64,000 nucleotides of DNA from an uncultured Oscillospiraceae bacterium (GTDB lineage: Bacteria > Bacillota > Clostridia > Oscillospirales > Acutalibacteraceae): positions 62,001 to 126,000 of the forward strand of contig UQBX01000001.1 of assembly GCA_900539425.1 (NCBI GenBank), read 5' to 3'. The notes beneath the pieces were generated by a model. The model made no database searches and was not told the DNA's origin. It worked only from the letters and a program-made list of their open reading frames with translations. The position numbers and the translations under genes are program-made. Below, one piece after another: positions 35,063 to 44,759 of this stretch. Position 1 is the first letter of the stretch, and every line of letters begins with the position of its first letter.

Positions 35063-35320
35063 CCATATATATCCTCATTTGTAAATACTAAAATAGAATA
35101 TTTGTTCGATTTTTTTAGTTGTATTCCGTATTAATTAAAACTGAATAAATAACGCCACAGATGCGCCCTTTAGATTTTATTCGATAAAATTCTGCATAAT
35201 CATAAATTTATGTTAATATTTATTTACCAATGATTAACATTTTGTTGTATATCAATTTACATTTATAAGTTAATGTAAGATTACAGGGTTATTCTGAATA
35301 AAATTTTAAGGGGTATTGCT

Positions 35321-35728
35321 ATGGTAGAATACATTACAGGAATTAACGGTATAGGTAAAACAAGAGTATTACTTGAAACAGCAATTGCCACTGCAGATAA
35401 AAGCAAAGGAAATGTTGTTTTTCTTGATTGCTCAAACAAACTCAACTTAATTCTTCCAAAATCCATTAGGCTTATAAATCCTAAAGAATACGGAATTAAC
35501 AGCGCTCGTGGTTTGTGCGGATTTTTGATTGGTCTTTGTGCCAGCGACTTTGATTTGACTGATATCTTTGTAGATTCCGTTATGGATATTTTTGAAAACA
35601 ACGATACAAACATTGATGACTTCATGGAGGTTATTACAAAGTCTGCAAGAAATACAGATGTTAACTTCCATTTTTCAGTAAACGATGTTTACGAGAAAGA
35701 AGTAATTTATCAAAGCGTATGTGAATAA
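35321..35728 (+). CDS. Small P-loop NTPase-like protein
   Basis: A 135-residue protein with an N-terminal Walker A motif GINGIGKTR at residues 7-15, then VVFLDCSN (Walker B-like), RLINPKEYGI and a DIFVDSVMDIFE segment. Similar small P-loop proteins occur in clostridial genomes with an uninformative 'twitching motility/PilT' label. ATG 35321 is preceded by AAGGGG. Its job is unknown; no partner gene is adjacent. Confidence 0.65.
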   Translation: MVEYITGINGIGKTRVLLETAIATADKSKGNVVFLDCSNKLNLILPKSIRLINPKEYGINSARGLCGFLIGLCASDFDLTDIFVDSVMDIFENNDTNIDDFMEVITKSARNTDVNFHFSVNDVYEKEVIYQSVCE

Positions 35729-35785
35729 TAAACTATTTAAAACCGATTGACTTCGAAATGATTTCAATCGTTTTTTGTTTTTAAA

Positions 35786-36654
35786 CTAATTATATAGATA
35801 TGATAAACTGCAAACCTCATAACGGTTGTGGCCGAGCATAAAAGAACATATCAGAAGGGCTTGTTTGTCGTAAACAACGCCCTTTTTGTCTTTTCTGCAA
35901 AAGACCTTATCCGAGTGTGAAAGCGTGCTCAAATCTCGTTTCTCAGCGTCATATACTCTTTGGCAGTACTGCGCTCTGTACCCGTGCGTGTTTGCTCTTT
36001 CTTTCACATGATTAAACACTTTTCCGTCTTTAGCTTTTAAGCACAGACTTATGCATAGCTCTAATTCTTCAGTACTTCCGTAAAGCTTTGTATTGCGTTT
36101 TCTGCCCCCTTTTGTTCCTTTGGTAACCGATACCAAGGACAACCAAACTCGTCAAAATAGAGGTCTGAGCCCCTTATATTTTTAAGTTTGTTAAGCCTCA
36201 GTCCTGTGCATCTGCAAAAGGTTACCTGCTCGTAGTTTTTAGTCTCGCTGAAATGTTTCAGACTTTTTGACATATCCCTTGAACGCTTTATATCCTGCCT
36301 TCTTTTAGGCGGGATTTTTGTTTCAAAGAATGAATACGGAACTTGACCGAGTTTACAAAGCGCAGCTCTTTTTGTTGCAACAGTCCACGCAGAGTTTCCC
36401 TGTTCTAATAACCACTGAAGCCACTCGTCACCGTGGAACATCATATCGTCGATGCCGTTTAGCTTTATTCCGTTTGCTTTTGCCCGGTCTACCATATAGT
36501 TGAGCTGTTTTATGTATGTTTTAAGTGTGTTAAATGAATAGATGTACTTGTAGGCTACATGCGCCTGTTTTGCTTCGTATCTTGATTCACCGAATCGGCA
36601 TTGTGATTTTAGTCTTTTCTCAATTTGGTATCGAATACTACCGTTTTTAGGCAT
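35786..36654 (-). pseudogene. Second tyrosine-recombinase-like gene, frameshifted
   Basis: Two overlapping frames together encode one integrase-family protein. The first part (from ATG 36654) has the N-terminal domain, a SETKNYEQVTFCRCTGLRLNKLKNIRGSDL region with the catalytic-type Arg, and runs to about 36,125. The second frame continues with VTKGTKGGRKR, a C-terminal LGHNRYEV and SYLY. The family is the clostridial one with a conserved KGTKGGR motif. A single indel near 36,125 separates them. Several catalytic residues are non-standard for Xer proteins. Confidence 0.75.
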
Positions 36655-37153
36655 GGAACATCCCCCTTTAAGTTATTTTTTGTTAAAGAAAATACACACC
36701 GTTTTTACAGCTTGGTGTTGCTGTTTTTAACTGCCCCTAACAGTCCAAATTTGCCTCAAATACCTCTTAACGAGGGTTAACTCGGCTAACAAAAATAACT
36801 TAAAGAACTCCTGTTTCTATTCGGTTTTTATTCGATACTCCTCTCAATTTTTTACTATCTCATTTACTTCTCATTTTCTTTTCAGGGAAAAAGAAAAAGC
36901 CACCTCAAAATATGAGATGACTTGATTTAATAATGACTTATATTCAATTTACCTTATATTATAATTATAACATATTCCAGTCTATTTTGCAAATTATTTT
37001 CATAAAGAAACAGAGCGATAGAATAGGATTAAAAGCAAATTAAAAAATGATAATCAAAATATATTGATAACAATAATCGAAGAATATATACTTAAACTAT
37101 ATTAATCAAATAGTGGCAATGGTTGCACATGATTTCAAAGGATTTGGAAGACT
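36655..37153. promoter_or_regulatory. Intergenic region with a leader hairpin for the second recombinase
   Basis: No gene was seen. On the minus strand a hairpin GTCATCTC / GAGGTGGC (36899-36921, wobble pairs) is followed by a T-rich run, resembling the leader terminators at 34.9 and 62.1 kb. The remainder is AT-rich. Confidence 0.5.
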
Positions 37154-37510
37154 ATGGATGATATTAACAAAATCAACGAATTTGCAGCAAAATATTACGC
37201 TCTTTATTCTAATAATGAAACAATTGAAAGCGAGCTTGAAGATGGTTTTGGCGAGCAATGTTTTAAACTCGGATTAAAAATGGATTCAGGGGCAGGATTT
37301 GTCGAAAAATATTCTTTAGACGCATTTGAAAAAGGCAGTGAACTTAGTAAAATAATTGAAACTGTTGATGATCCATATTTACTTGGCAATGCAATATTTT
37401 CTTTTTGGAGAAAGATAACTCATTGGAGCTGCGAATCACTTTTAGAAGAGGAAAACAGAAAATGGATGGTCATAGCTTTTGCAAGACTTACTAAAATAAC
37501 TTCTAACTAA
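37154..37510 (+). CDS. Hypothetical protein
   Basis: A 118-residue acidic helical protein. The C-terminal part IFSFWRKITHWSCESLLEEENRKWMVIAFARLTKIT looks conserved rather than random (several Trp residues and a charged helix), which supports a real gene. ATG 37154 has only a weak site. No family was assigned. It lies alone between the recombinase remnant and the restriction cluster. Confidence 0.6.
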   Translation: MDDINKINEFAAKYYALYSNNETIESELEDGFGEQCFKLGLKMDSGAGFVEKYSLDAFEKGSELSKIIETVDDPYLLGNAIFSFWRKITHWSCESLLEEENRKWMVIAFARLTKITSN

Positions 37511-38232
37511 AAAGGAGATGCCATTTAAGCATTTCCTTTTAATTTGTCCTGAAATCACAAGTCAATTTTGATCAGCTCTATTCTATGTAAATCTACAAAA
37601 ACCGTTGATTTAAGATGAAGGTTAAAGTATAATTATTATGTATTGTTGTATCTACTTGAAAGTGAATATATCTTGATGGATTCTAATATCGAATGTTAGT
37701 ACTCCATGAAAGAATTTTTTAATATCTCGGTGTCAGTCGTAATCCCGTACTCGCTTAGATAGACAAAAAGGAAATGCCCGCCACGGAGATCGGCAGGCTA
37801 CGGAATTTCAAAATCAGCGAAGTGGATGCTTGGATGAAAGCCGGCGTTGCGACTGAGAAATAATTTGTGAATTGCATAGACCAAAAGAGAAAAAAAGCCT
37901 TTGAAGATATGTTAAAAACTATACTTTTCCATTATAACTCAACGGTATAAAAGATAGCGAAACCCAAGGCGGAGGCAAGGAGAAAACAGCAACTTACCGC
38001 CAGCTTTTTGCCAATAAACTGCAACTTAAATCGTTGCTTTCCTACTATCGCACTTATGGCTATTGAAAGATGACAAATTGTAGGAAGTTTAAAGTTCTAA
38101 GAGTAATCAGTTCTATTGAAAAATCTCATTGGTTAATACCTCAATGAATACAAAACCCACTTAAGAAACATGACATGGTTAATGTGAATTTTGCATGATG
38201 CTTTATAAACTATCAATAAAAGGAGACTTAAT
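37511..38232 (+). pseudogene. Remnants of regulatory genes before the restriction cluster
   Basis: About 720 bases without an intact gene. At 37774-37863 a 29-codon frame reads PATEIGRLRNFKISEVDAWMKAG, the C-terminal part of a small excisionase-like helix-turn-helix protein. At about 37,940-38,065 a frame with GGGKEKTATYRQLFANKL and LLSYYRTYGY is another gene fragment. Such HTH proteins often precede restriction-modification operons, so this is probably a decayed regulator. Confidence 0.55.
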
Positions 38233-40509
38233 ATGAGTACATTTCAAATAAAGCGAGAAAATGGAAAAATCTTTTGCCCCTTAACAGATTCCTGGCATAT
38301 TGAAACACCTGAAGAGAAGGTTAGGCAAGAATATATTAAAAAACTTGTAGACGATTACGGTTATTCTCTTGATCAAATGGCACAAGAAATAAAAGTTAAT
38401 AATTCTCTGCGAGGACAAGGAAAAGCTCGTGCAGATATCGTTATATGGAAATCTAAAAATGACAAAGATGAACATAAAGCTGCGTTTATAGTTGTTGAAT
38501 GCAAGGCTGAAAATGTTCGTATCCGAGAGGAAGATTATTATCAGGGATACAATTATGCTTCTTGGGCTGGCGCAAGCTTCTTTATAACCACTAACGAAAA
38601 AGAAACAAAATACTTTAATGTTGATAAAGACTATCTTCCTAAAGAATTAGTGGAAGTTGTAGCTATCCCTACCGCTCAAGAAGCACTTAATGATAAAAAA
38701 GTAAAAGACATTCTATCTAAAACCAAAACATTTACTAGAGATGATTTCACTAAGATTCTTCGCACTTGCCACAACATCATCCGTAACAATGATAAGCTTT
38801 CACCCGAGGCTGCGTTTGATGAAATCAGTAAGATTCTCTTTATGAAAATTAAATATGAGCGTGAACAACGTGGTGCAAAAGTATTTACCAAGAATGAATT
38901 TGTAGAAAAAGAAAAGTGGTTTGAAAAAGAAATTCGTCCCAGTTTAAAAGGAACAGCAAAAGATCTTCCTTATATGCAATTCTTATTTTACAATACTAAG
39001 GAAGAATTTAAGGATGACCAGCTTTTTGAAGAAAACGAAATCATCAAAATTAGGCAAAACAGCTTTGAGCAAATCCTAGAAAAACTCGAAACATATAATC
39101 TCTCCGATACGCAAGATGATGTTAAAGGTATTGCTTTCGAACAATTCTTGGGCACTACATTTCGTGGTGAATTAGGCCAATATTTCACCCCTCGAACGAT
39201 TGTTGATTTCATGACACACATTCTCGATCCAAAAGAGAATGAAACTGTATGCGATCCTACTTGTGGTAGTGGTGGCTTCTTGATTAAAGCATTTGAATAT
39301 GTGCGTGAAAAAATCGAGGAAGAGGTAAAGAAAGCAAAAGCGGAATTGCGTTCTGTCATTGAAGGTGATAATTACGATTCTCTGTCTGAAGAAGAACAGG
39401 TTGTTATCAACGAACGCATTGAAGCTATGCAATCTACTCTCAACAAGGAACTTGATACCCAGGTAGAAGGCAGCCGTATGTATAACTTGTCACGTAATTG
39501 TATTTACGGTACGGATGCTAACCCTCGTATGGCAAGAACATCAAAAATGAATATGATTATGCACGGTGATGGGCACGGCGGCGTTCATCATCACGACGGC
39601 TTGCTGAATGTTAATGGAATTTTTGAAGAGCGTTTTGATGTTATCTTAACCAACCCTCCTTTTGGTGCGAGAATTGATAAATCTCAAAAAATCACAGAAG
39701 CAGATAAATTTACGGATGCAACTTTGATTGCAAAATATAAGGCTAAGTACGGCGAAGCTTATGAAAAAGCACTCAAGCAGGTAAACGACAACATTGGTAA
39801 ATCTTTGCTTTCATTATACGACGTAGGTTCGATGTCTGGTCTTACCGAAGTACTTTTTATGGAGCGTTGCCTAAGACTGCTAAAAAAAGGCGGACGCATG
39901 GGCATGGTTTTGCCCGAAGGTGTTCTGAACACCTCCAACCTCCAAAAAATCCGTGAGTATTTTGAAGGAAAAGCTAAGCTTATCCTTATTTGTTCTATTC
40001 CTCAAGATGTATTTATTGCTGCTGGTGCAACAGTAAAACCCAGTCTTGTTTTCTTTAAGCGTTTTACCGAAGAAGAAGAGATTCAGTACTTGGGCGCAAA
40101 AACTAAGGCTGAAAACGAAGTTCGTCAGAAACATATTGGTGAGATTAATGCAATTAAAGAAAAGCTCGCAGCTGAAAAAGCCAAGAAAATTAAAGTTAAA
40201 GCGCTTATTTCCGCAGCAGAAAAAGAGCTCCGAGATCTTGAAAAGGCAATTATCGAAGAAGCTAAACCGCTTACCAAAGAATACTTCGATTACGAAATTC
40301 CGGTTGCTATGGTTGAGGATGCCGGCATTACTTCTACTGGTGCTGTTTCCGCAGGAAACCAACTCCCTACCCTTCAAGATGAATATAAAGAATATAGAAT
40401 TACAAAGAAGCTATGGAATGAATCCAATAGCGTTATTTCTTATACCATAAATTCGGAAGGAAGGATTTTCCGTATCAGTGATGGCAAGGAGGTTGAACTA
40501 AGATGGTAA
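38233..40509 (+). CDS. Fused nuclease-N6-adenine methyltransferase (type I/IIB-like, BcgI-like RM subunit)
   Basis: The 758-residue protein starts at ATG 38233 after AAAAGGAG. Residues ~20-130 resemble the N-terminal domain of type I restriction subunits: ADIVIW with Asp near 68 and VVECKAE with an ExK motif at 89-91, a PD-(D/E)xK nuclease pattern. From about residue 300 it is an HsdM-type methylase: FRGELGQYFTPR, VCDPTCGSGGFLIKAF (SAM site) and the catalytic NPPF in VILTNPPFGA near 473. Acting with the HsdS subunit downstream it should modify, and perhaps cleave, asymmetric sites. No HsdR helicase is present. Confidence 0.88.
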   Translation: MSTFQIKRENGKIFCPLTDSWHIETPEEKVRQEYIKKLVDDYGYSLDQMAQEIKVNNSLRGQGKARADIVIWKSKNDKDEHKAAFIVVECKAENVRIREEDYYQGYNYASWAGASFFITTNEKETKYFNVDKDYLPKELVEVVAIPTAQEALNDKKVKDILSKTKTFTRDDFTKILRTCHNIIRNNDKLSPEAAFDEISKILFMKIKYEREQRGAKVFTKNEFVEKEKWFEKEIRPSLKGTAKDLPYMQFLFYNTKEEFKDDQLFEENEIIKIRQNSFEQILEKLETYNLSDTQDDVKGIAFEQFLGTTFRGELGQYFTPRTIVDFMTHILDPKENETVCDPTCGSGGFLIKAFEYVREKIEEEVKKAKAELRSVIEGDNYDSLSEEEQVVINERIEAMQSTLNKELDTQVEGSRMYNLSRNCIYGTDANPRMARTSKMNMIMHGDGHGGVHHHDGLLNVNGIFEERFDVILTNPPFGARIDKSQKITEADKFTDATLIAKYKAKYGEAYEKALKQVNDNIGKSLLSLYDVGSMSGLTEVLFMERCLRLLKKGGRMGMVLPEGVLNTSNLQKIREYFEGKAKLILICSIPQDVFIAAGATVKPSLVFFKRFTEEEEIQYLGAKTKAENEVRQKHIGEINAIKEKLAAEKAKKIKVKALISAAEKELRDLEKAIIEEAKPLTKEYFDYEIPVAMVEDAGITSTGAVSAGNQLPTLQDEYKEYRITKKLWNESNSVISYTINSEGRIFRISDGKEVELRW

Positions 40510-41873
40510 ATAACTGTTTGCTAAAAACGGTTCGTTTTGTAGATACCCAACAATGGAATGTAAAACATTTTTTTGCGACCTCAATAATATCAAGATATCC
40601 AACTGAATCTATCGGAAAACACACTATACATATTACAGAGAAAACAAAATTATTTAACGAGCCTGAGAAAGAGCATAAAATATTAGGCATTTCTAATGAA
40701 AAAGGGATGTTTGATGCTTACGTGGAATTAGGAAAAAATATTAATCAGGCATACATTTACGTTGAAAATGGATGCTTGGCATACAATCCTTACAGAATAA
40801 ACGTGGGCTCAATAGGACTAAAAACAGATTTGCAAAAAAATGAATATATCAGCCCTGCATATGTAGTTTTTAGATGCAAAGATACCCTTCTTCCGGAATT
40901 TTTGTATCTTGTGCTTAAGAGCACGGTCTTTAATTCAATAATTAGAGAAAATACAACGGGTTCAGTGCGTCAAACTTTGTCTTATGATAACTTGGCAGCT
41001 ATTAAGATTCCTGTTCCTTCTATTGAAACTCAAAAACACTTATTGATGACATATCATTCAGCTTTAAAGGAAGCAGAAAAAATTAAGGAAGAAGCAGAAA
41101 AGCTTGATGATAGTATTAGCGATAAACTCTGTGATCTTTTAGGAATTACTTTGCCAGAATTAAATACGAAAGCAAAAAAAGGCTTGTATTTTCTTGATTT
41201 TTCAGAATGCGAAAAATGGTCTGTAGATTATCTTCTTAACAAGGACAGCTGTGATTTTATTGAAACTACGAAATATCCAATTGTTCGTGCTCAGCATTTT
41301 ATACAAGAATGTCAATATGGTTTATCGGATAAAGCAACCAAAGAAAAAGTTGGCATTCCTGTTCTGAGAATGAATAATTTACAAAAATCTAATATTGATA
41401 CTTCGGATTTAAAGTATTTACCATCTAGCACTAAAGGTATTGAGAAACATTTATTAAATCAAGGAGATCTTCTTTTCAATAGAACAAATAGCAAAGAACT
41501 GGTTGGCAAAACCGCCGTGTTTTCTTTGAAAGACAAATATGTATTTGCATCATATTTAATTAGAGTAGTTATCAACCAAGATATTGCCGATGTAAATTAT
41601 ATAAACTATTTATTTGCCTCAAAGATAATACGATGCCAAATTGATTTATTTAGCAGACAAATTCTTGGTCAAGCAAATATCAATGTCGATGAATTGAAAG
41701 CGTTAAAATTCCCATTACCCTCGCTTTCTGAACAGAAAAAGATTGTTTCTCTATTAAAGGAGATCGAACAAAAGAGTAAACAATATCTAAAAAAATCAAG
41801 TGAATTAGAAGAACTTGCTAAATTAGAGTTTGAGGAGGCCGTTTTCGGTGAAACTCAAGAAATTAAAAATTAA
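40503..41873 (+). CDS. HsdS-type specificity subunit
   Basis: The 456-residue protein has two target-recognition half-subunits joined by coiled coils, the standard HsdS form. The first recognition domain spans about residues 1-180 and ends SIETQKHLLMTYHSALKEAEKI. The second ends LPSLSEQKKIVSLLKEIEQKS and includes the GDLLFNRTNSKELVGKTAVF segment. The gene overlaps the methylase stop by seven bases. Together with the preceding protein it should form the DNA-recognising complex. Target sequence cannot be deduced. Confidence 0.9.
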   Translation: MVNNCLLKTVRFVDTQQWNVKHFFATSIISRYPTESIGKHTIHITEKTKLFNEPEKEHKILGISNEKGMFDAYVELGKNINQAYIYVENGCLAYNPYRINVGSIGLKTDLQKNEYISPAYVVFRCKDTLLPEFLYLVLKSTVFNSIIRENTTGSVRQTLSYDNLAAIKIPVPSIETQKHLLMTYHSALKEAEKIKEEAEKLDDSISDKLCDLLGITLPELNTKAKKGLYFLDFSECEKWSVDYLLNKDSCDFIETTKYPIVRAQHFIQECQYGLSDKATKEKVGIPVLRMNNLQKSNIDTSDLKYLPSSTKGIEKHLLNQGDLLFNRTNSKELVGKTAVFSLKDKYVFASYLIRVVINQDIADVNYINYLFASKIIRCQIDLFSRQILGQANINVDELKALKFPLPSLSEQKKIVSLLKEIEQKSKQYLKKSSELEELAKLEFEEAVFGETQEIKN

Positions 41874-43665
41874 AAAATATAAAAACTTAATAGATTTTTC
41901 AGCCGATTTTGAATCAGGTAAAGGTCTATCTATCTTAATTGGCAATAATGGTTCAGGAAAAAGTAATGTTTTGGAAGCAATTAGCGGTATTTTTGCAAAT
42001 GCCTATTCTGCTAAAGCAATTCACAAGTTTGTATATTCACTGACCTATGAGATAAAAGGAAAAGAAGTCAAATTAGAGCAAACAATATACAGATGTCAAT
42101 ACTATGTGGATGGAAAAGTAACTGCCGTTAAGAAACTCGCTGTACAAGGTTTATTACCCACCAATGTAATAGCATTGTATAGCGGGGAGGATAAACGCTG
42201 GTGGCACAATTATTATGAGCCGTTTTATTTTAAGTTCACAAGAGATATAAATGCGGGCATGGATAATAATCTATCTCCCAAAATGTATTACATAAATAAG
42301 TATTACTGGGATATTGCATTGCTTTCACTAATTTATAGTACTGCTGAAGATGATAAGAAGTTTTTAATAGATACTATTGGTAGAGATACCGTAGACCATA
42401 TCCTATTATTTTATGGCCAAAATGTTGAACGCCACTGTAAATCAGAGTTGTTAAAATCATTTCTACAATCCGTAAATCTGTTTTCAGAACATAGCAAAGG
42501 CCCTAATGGGAAGCCGGCTTATCTATATGCAATGACTAAAGAAAGCATATTTGATACATATGGCGTGCGAGTTTTTGAAGATTTTGCAGCGATAAAGAAT
42601 CTCTATATGTTTGTAGATGCAAAATTTCTTAACAATAAACCCGAAGAGTTCAACTATTACGAAAAACAGTTGTTTGATTATTTTGTGCAGGCATATATGC
42701 CTAAAAACAAAAAAGCAATTAAGAATATTGAATTAATTTACAACGGTTTCTCTGCAAAAGGTTTAAGCGAAGGCGAAAAGAAATTGATTTTGATAAAATC
42801 AGTTTTATCTTTTGTTGCTGATGAAAATTCATTGATTCTCTTTGATGAGCCTGATGCAAATATTCATGAAGGACGTAAGCAGCAACTATACAATCTTTTT
42901 TCCGAATACTGTCAATTTGATCGTCAAATGGTTATTGCAACACATTCTCCTATCCTCGCTCAATTAGCAAAAGAAAAAGAATTATTGATGTTAGAACTAG
43001 ATAATGGCAAATCAACTATTTTAACCGATGAAAAAATAGAAAAAATCAAGAAACTGTCAGGTACATCTTGGGATGTTATAGGGCAAGCGATGATTCTAAA
43101 ATCGGGCAGACCTCTTGTGGTTTTTGAGGGTAAAACCGATGTTATGTATGTTAAGCGTGCATTGGAAAAGCTCAAATCGAGGTCTGATGATTATGCAACT
43201 TTAAATGTGGATTTTTTAAATGCCAATGGTGCAGGTAATGTGAAATCATTTATTGATAATCTTAAGTCATTTGTATCTGATTCAAAAAAAATAATAATTT
43301 TTTTCGATCGTGATAACGCAGGAAAAGATGGGGTGCAAGCTGTTACAGGTATTTCCAAAAATGATGAAAGAGTTACCCATTATCAAGACATTGTTCAAGA
43401 TAATATGACCACTTCTTTTATTCCATATAAAAGCGGTGTAACCGATGGTGATTTTCTTATAGAAGATTATTTTTCTTGGGATGGTACTATCAAAGCAATT
43501 GTAGAAGATGTTATTCCCGATCGAAAGCATCCAATTAAGATGTTGCCTAATCTGCCAGAAAAGATAAAAAAAGAGCTTGAAAAAAGAATAAATCAATTTA
43601 CGGAAGATGAATTCAATGGATTTATTCCATTACTTGATAAAATAGTTGAATTGACAAAGGAGTAA
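41848..43665 (+). CDS. OLD-like ATPase with TOPRIM domain
   Basis: The start is GTG 41848, after the GAGGAGG in the end of hsdS; the longer version from 41830 lacks a site. The 605-residue protein has an ABC-type ATPase domain with P-loop GNNGSGKSN at residues 32-40, the signature-like SEGEKKLILIKS and Walker B SLILFDEPDANIHEG. A TOPRIM domain follows with VVFEGKTDVMYVKRALE (catalytic Glu) and IIFFDRDNAGKDG (DxD). This layout is that of OLD-family nucleases. No Gabija helicase partner is adjacent. It probably belongs to the restriction cluster. Confidence 0.83.
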   Translation: MKLKKLKIKKYKNLIDFSADFESGKGLSILIGNNGSGKSNVLEAISGIFANAYSAKAIHKFVYSLTYEIKGKEVKLEQTIYRCQYYVDGKVTAVKKLAVQGLLPTNVIALYSGEDKRWWHNYYEPFYFKFTRDINAGMDNNLSPKMYYINKYYWDIALLSLIYSTAEDDKKFLIDTIGRDTVDHILLFYGQNVERHCKSELLKSFLQSVNLFSEHSKGPNGKPAYLYAMTKESIFDTYGVRVFEDFAAIKNLYMFVDAKFLNNKPEEFNYYEKQLFDYFVQAYMPKNKKAIKNIELIYNGFSAKGLSEGEKKLILIKSVLSFVADENSLILFDEPDANIHEGRKQQLYNLFSEYCQFDRQMVIATHSPILAQLAKEKELLMLELDNGKSTILTDEKIEKIKKLSGTSWDVIGQAMILKSGRPLVVFEGKTDVMYVKRALEKLKSRSDDYATLNVDFLNANGAGNVKSFIDNLKSFVSDSKKIIIFFDRDNAGKDGVQAVTGISKNDERVTHYQDIVQDNMTTSFIPYKSGVTDGDFLIEDYFSWDGTIKAIVEDVIPDRKHPIKMLPNLPEKIKKELEKRINQFTEDEFNGFIPLLDKIVELTKE

Positions 43666-43670
43666 GCTAT

Positions 43671-44746
43671 ATGAACATACAAAAGCTTAATTCAGCAATA
43701 TCAGCATTTATAAAGAAAAAGGAATTCAACTCTGCTTATTACGAAGAAAACTGGGCTGAAGCAAAGAGCGTAAAGAATATTATCAGTCATTCACAAAGGA
43801 TAAGCTTTTAGCTATGACTGAGGATGATTTATTAGAGTACATCAGCAAGCTATGGTCTATGCTTATTTGGGGCAACAAAAAATATGTTGTGGATAAATTG
43901 ATCGCTGACAACGGCTTCACCTCACTCAAAAAGCAATTAGCTGAATTGCTTTTTGGCACAAACTCAATCGAAAAGCGTTGGGATGTATTCTTAAAGTCAA
44001 TTAAGGGTATGGGTCCTGCCACTATCAGCAAATTGCTTACATACGCTAACCCGAAAGAATATGTTATCTTTAACAAGACGACTATCCTCTGCTATGAGTA
44101 TCTTGATATTCCTGATATGCCGAAGTACAACTATCAACACACCGGAAAAAATATGGAGAAGTTTGTACCGTTGCAAAAGAAATCGCCGAATAACTCAGAA
44201 AAGCCGGTGCCGAAGATTATGATCTTTTGGCAGTAGATTACTTTATGTGGGATGAGCTTTTACCTCTTGCAGAGAAAAAGTCTCCTGAGGTTCCTGCTAC
44301 ACCTGAAGTTAAAAAAACGTTACCGCAAATGTTTCAAAATCTCTCCACGATGAAATTAAGGAGAAGTTGGTTTCTATCGGCGAACTTCTTGGTTTGATAG
44401 TCGTTCCGAAGTGAAAATTACCACCGGTGCCATTGTAGATGCCGTTTGGGAAGCCAAAATCGGAAATATGGGAAAAGCAATATATGTGTTTGAGGTGCAA
44501 TCCAAAGGCTCTATTGACAGCCTGATTCTCAACCTCAAAAAGGCACAAAGTAATGCGGCTGTCCAGGCAGTCGTTGCTGTTGCAGATGAAGAACAGCTCG
44601 CAAAAATCATCCGAGAAAGTGCCGGGGTTATCGACGAAAATTCTTTGCGCACTTGGGACTCTGAAGATGTATTAGCAGTCTACGACTCACTTGTCAGAGC
44701 TCACGAATCAATCAACAAATTGGCGCTTGTGCCAGAAAGTTTTTAG
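43671..44746 (+). pseudogene. Frameshifted gene of unknown family (possible nuclease fold)
   Basis: Joined over several frames, this region encodes one protein of about 355 residues starting at ATG 43671. It has at least three single-base frameshifts (about 43,760, 44,150 and 44,395) and a TAA at about 44,205 where the sense codon was probably CAA. The middle holds KRWDVFLKSIKGMGPATISKLL, helix-hairpin-helix-like. The end has ITTGAIVDAVWEAKI ... IYVFEVQSKGS, an Asp and E-x-Q pattern compatible with a PD-(D/E)xK core. It follows the OLD-like gene by five bases. Family not recognised. Confidence 0.65.
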
Positions 44747-44759
44747 GAGTAAATAGCTT

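Noticed and set aside
36661..36800. Possible oriT from inverted repeats near 36.7-36.8 kb
   Set aside because: The repeats are short and no relaxase gene is nearby; not enough support.
38233..41873. Complete type I restriction system with HsdR
   Set aside because: No DEAD-box HsdR subunit was found in the window; the nuclease-like domain is fused to the methylase.
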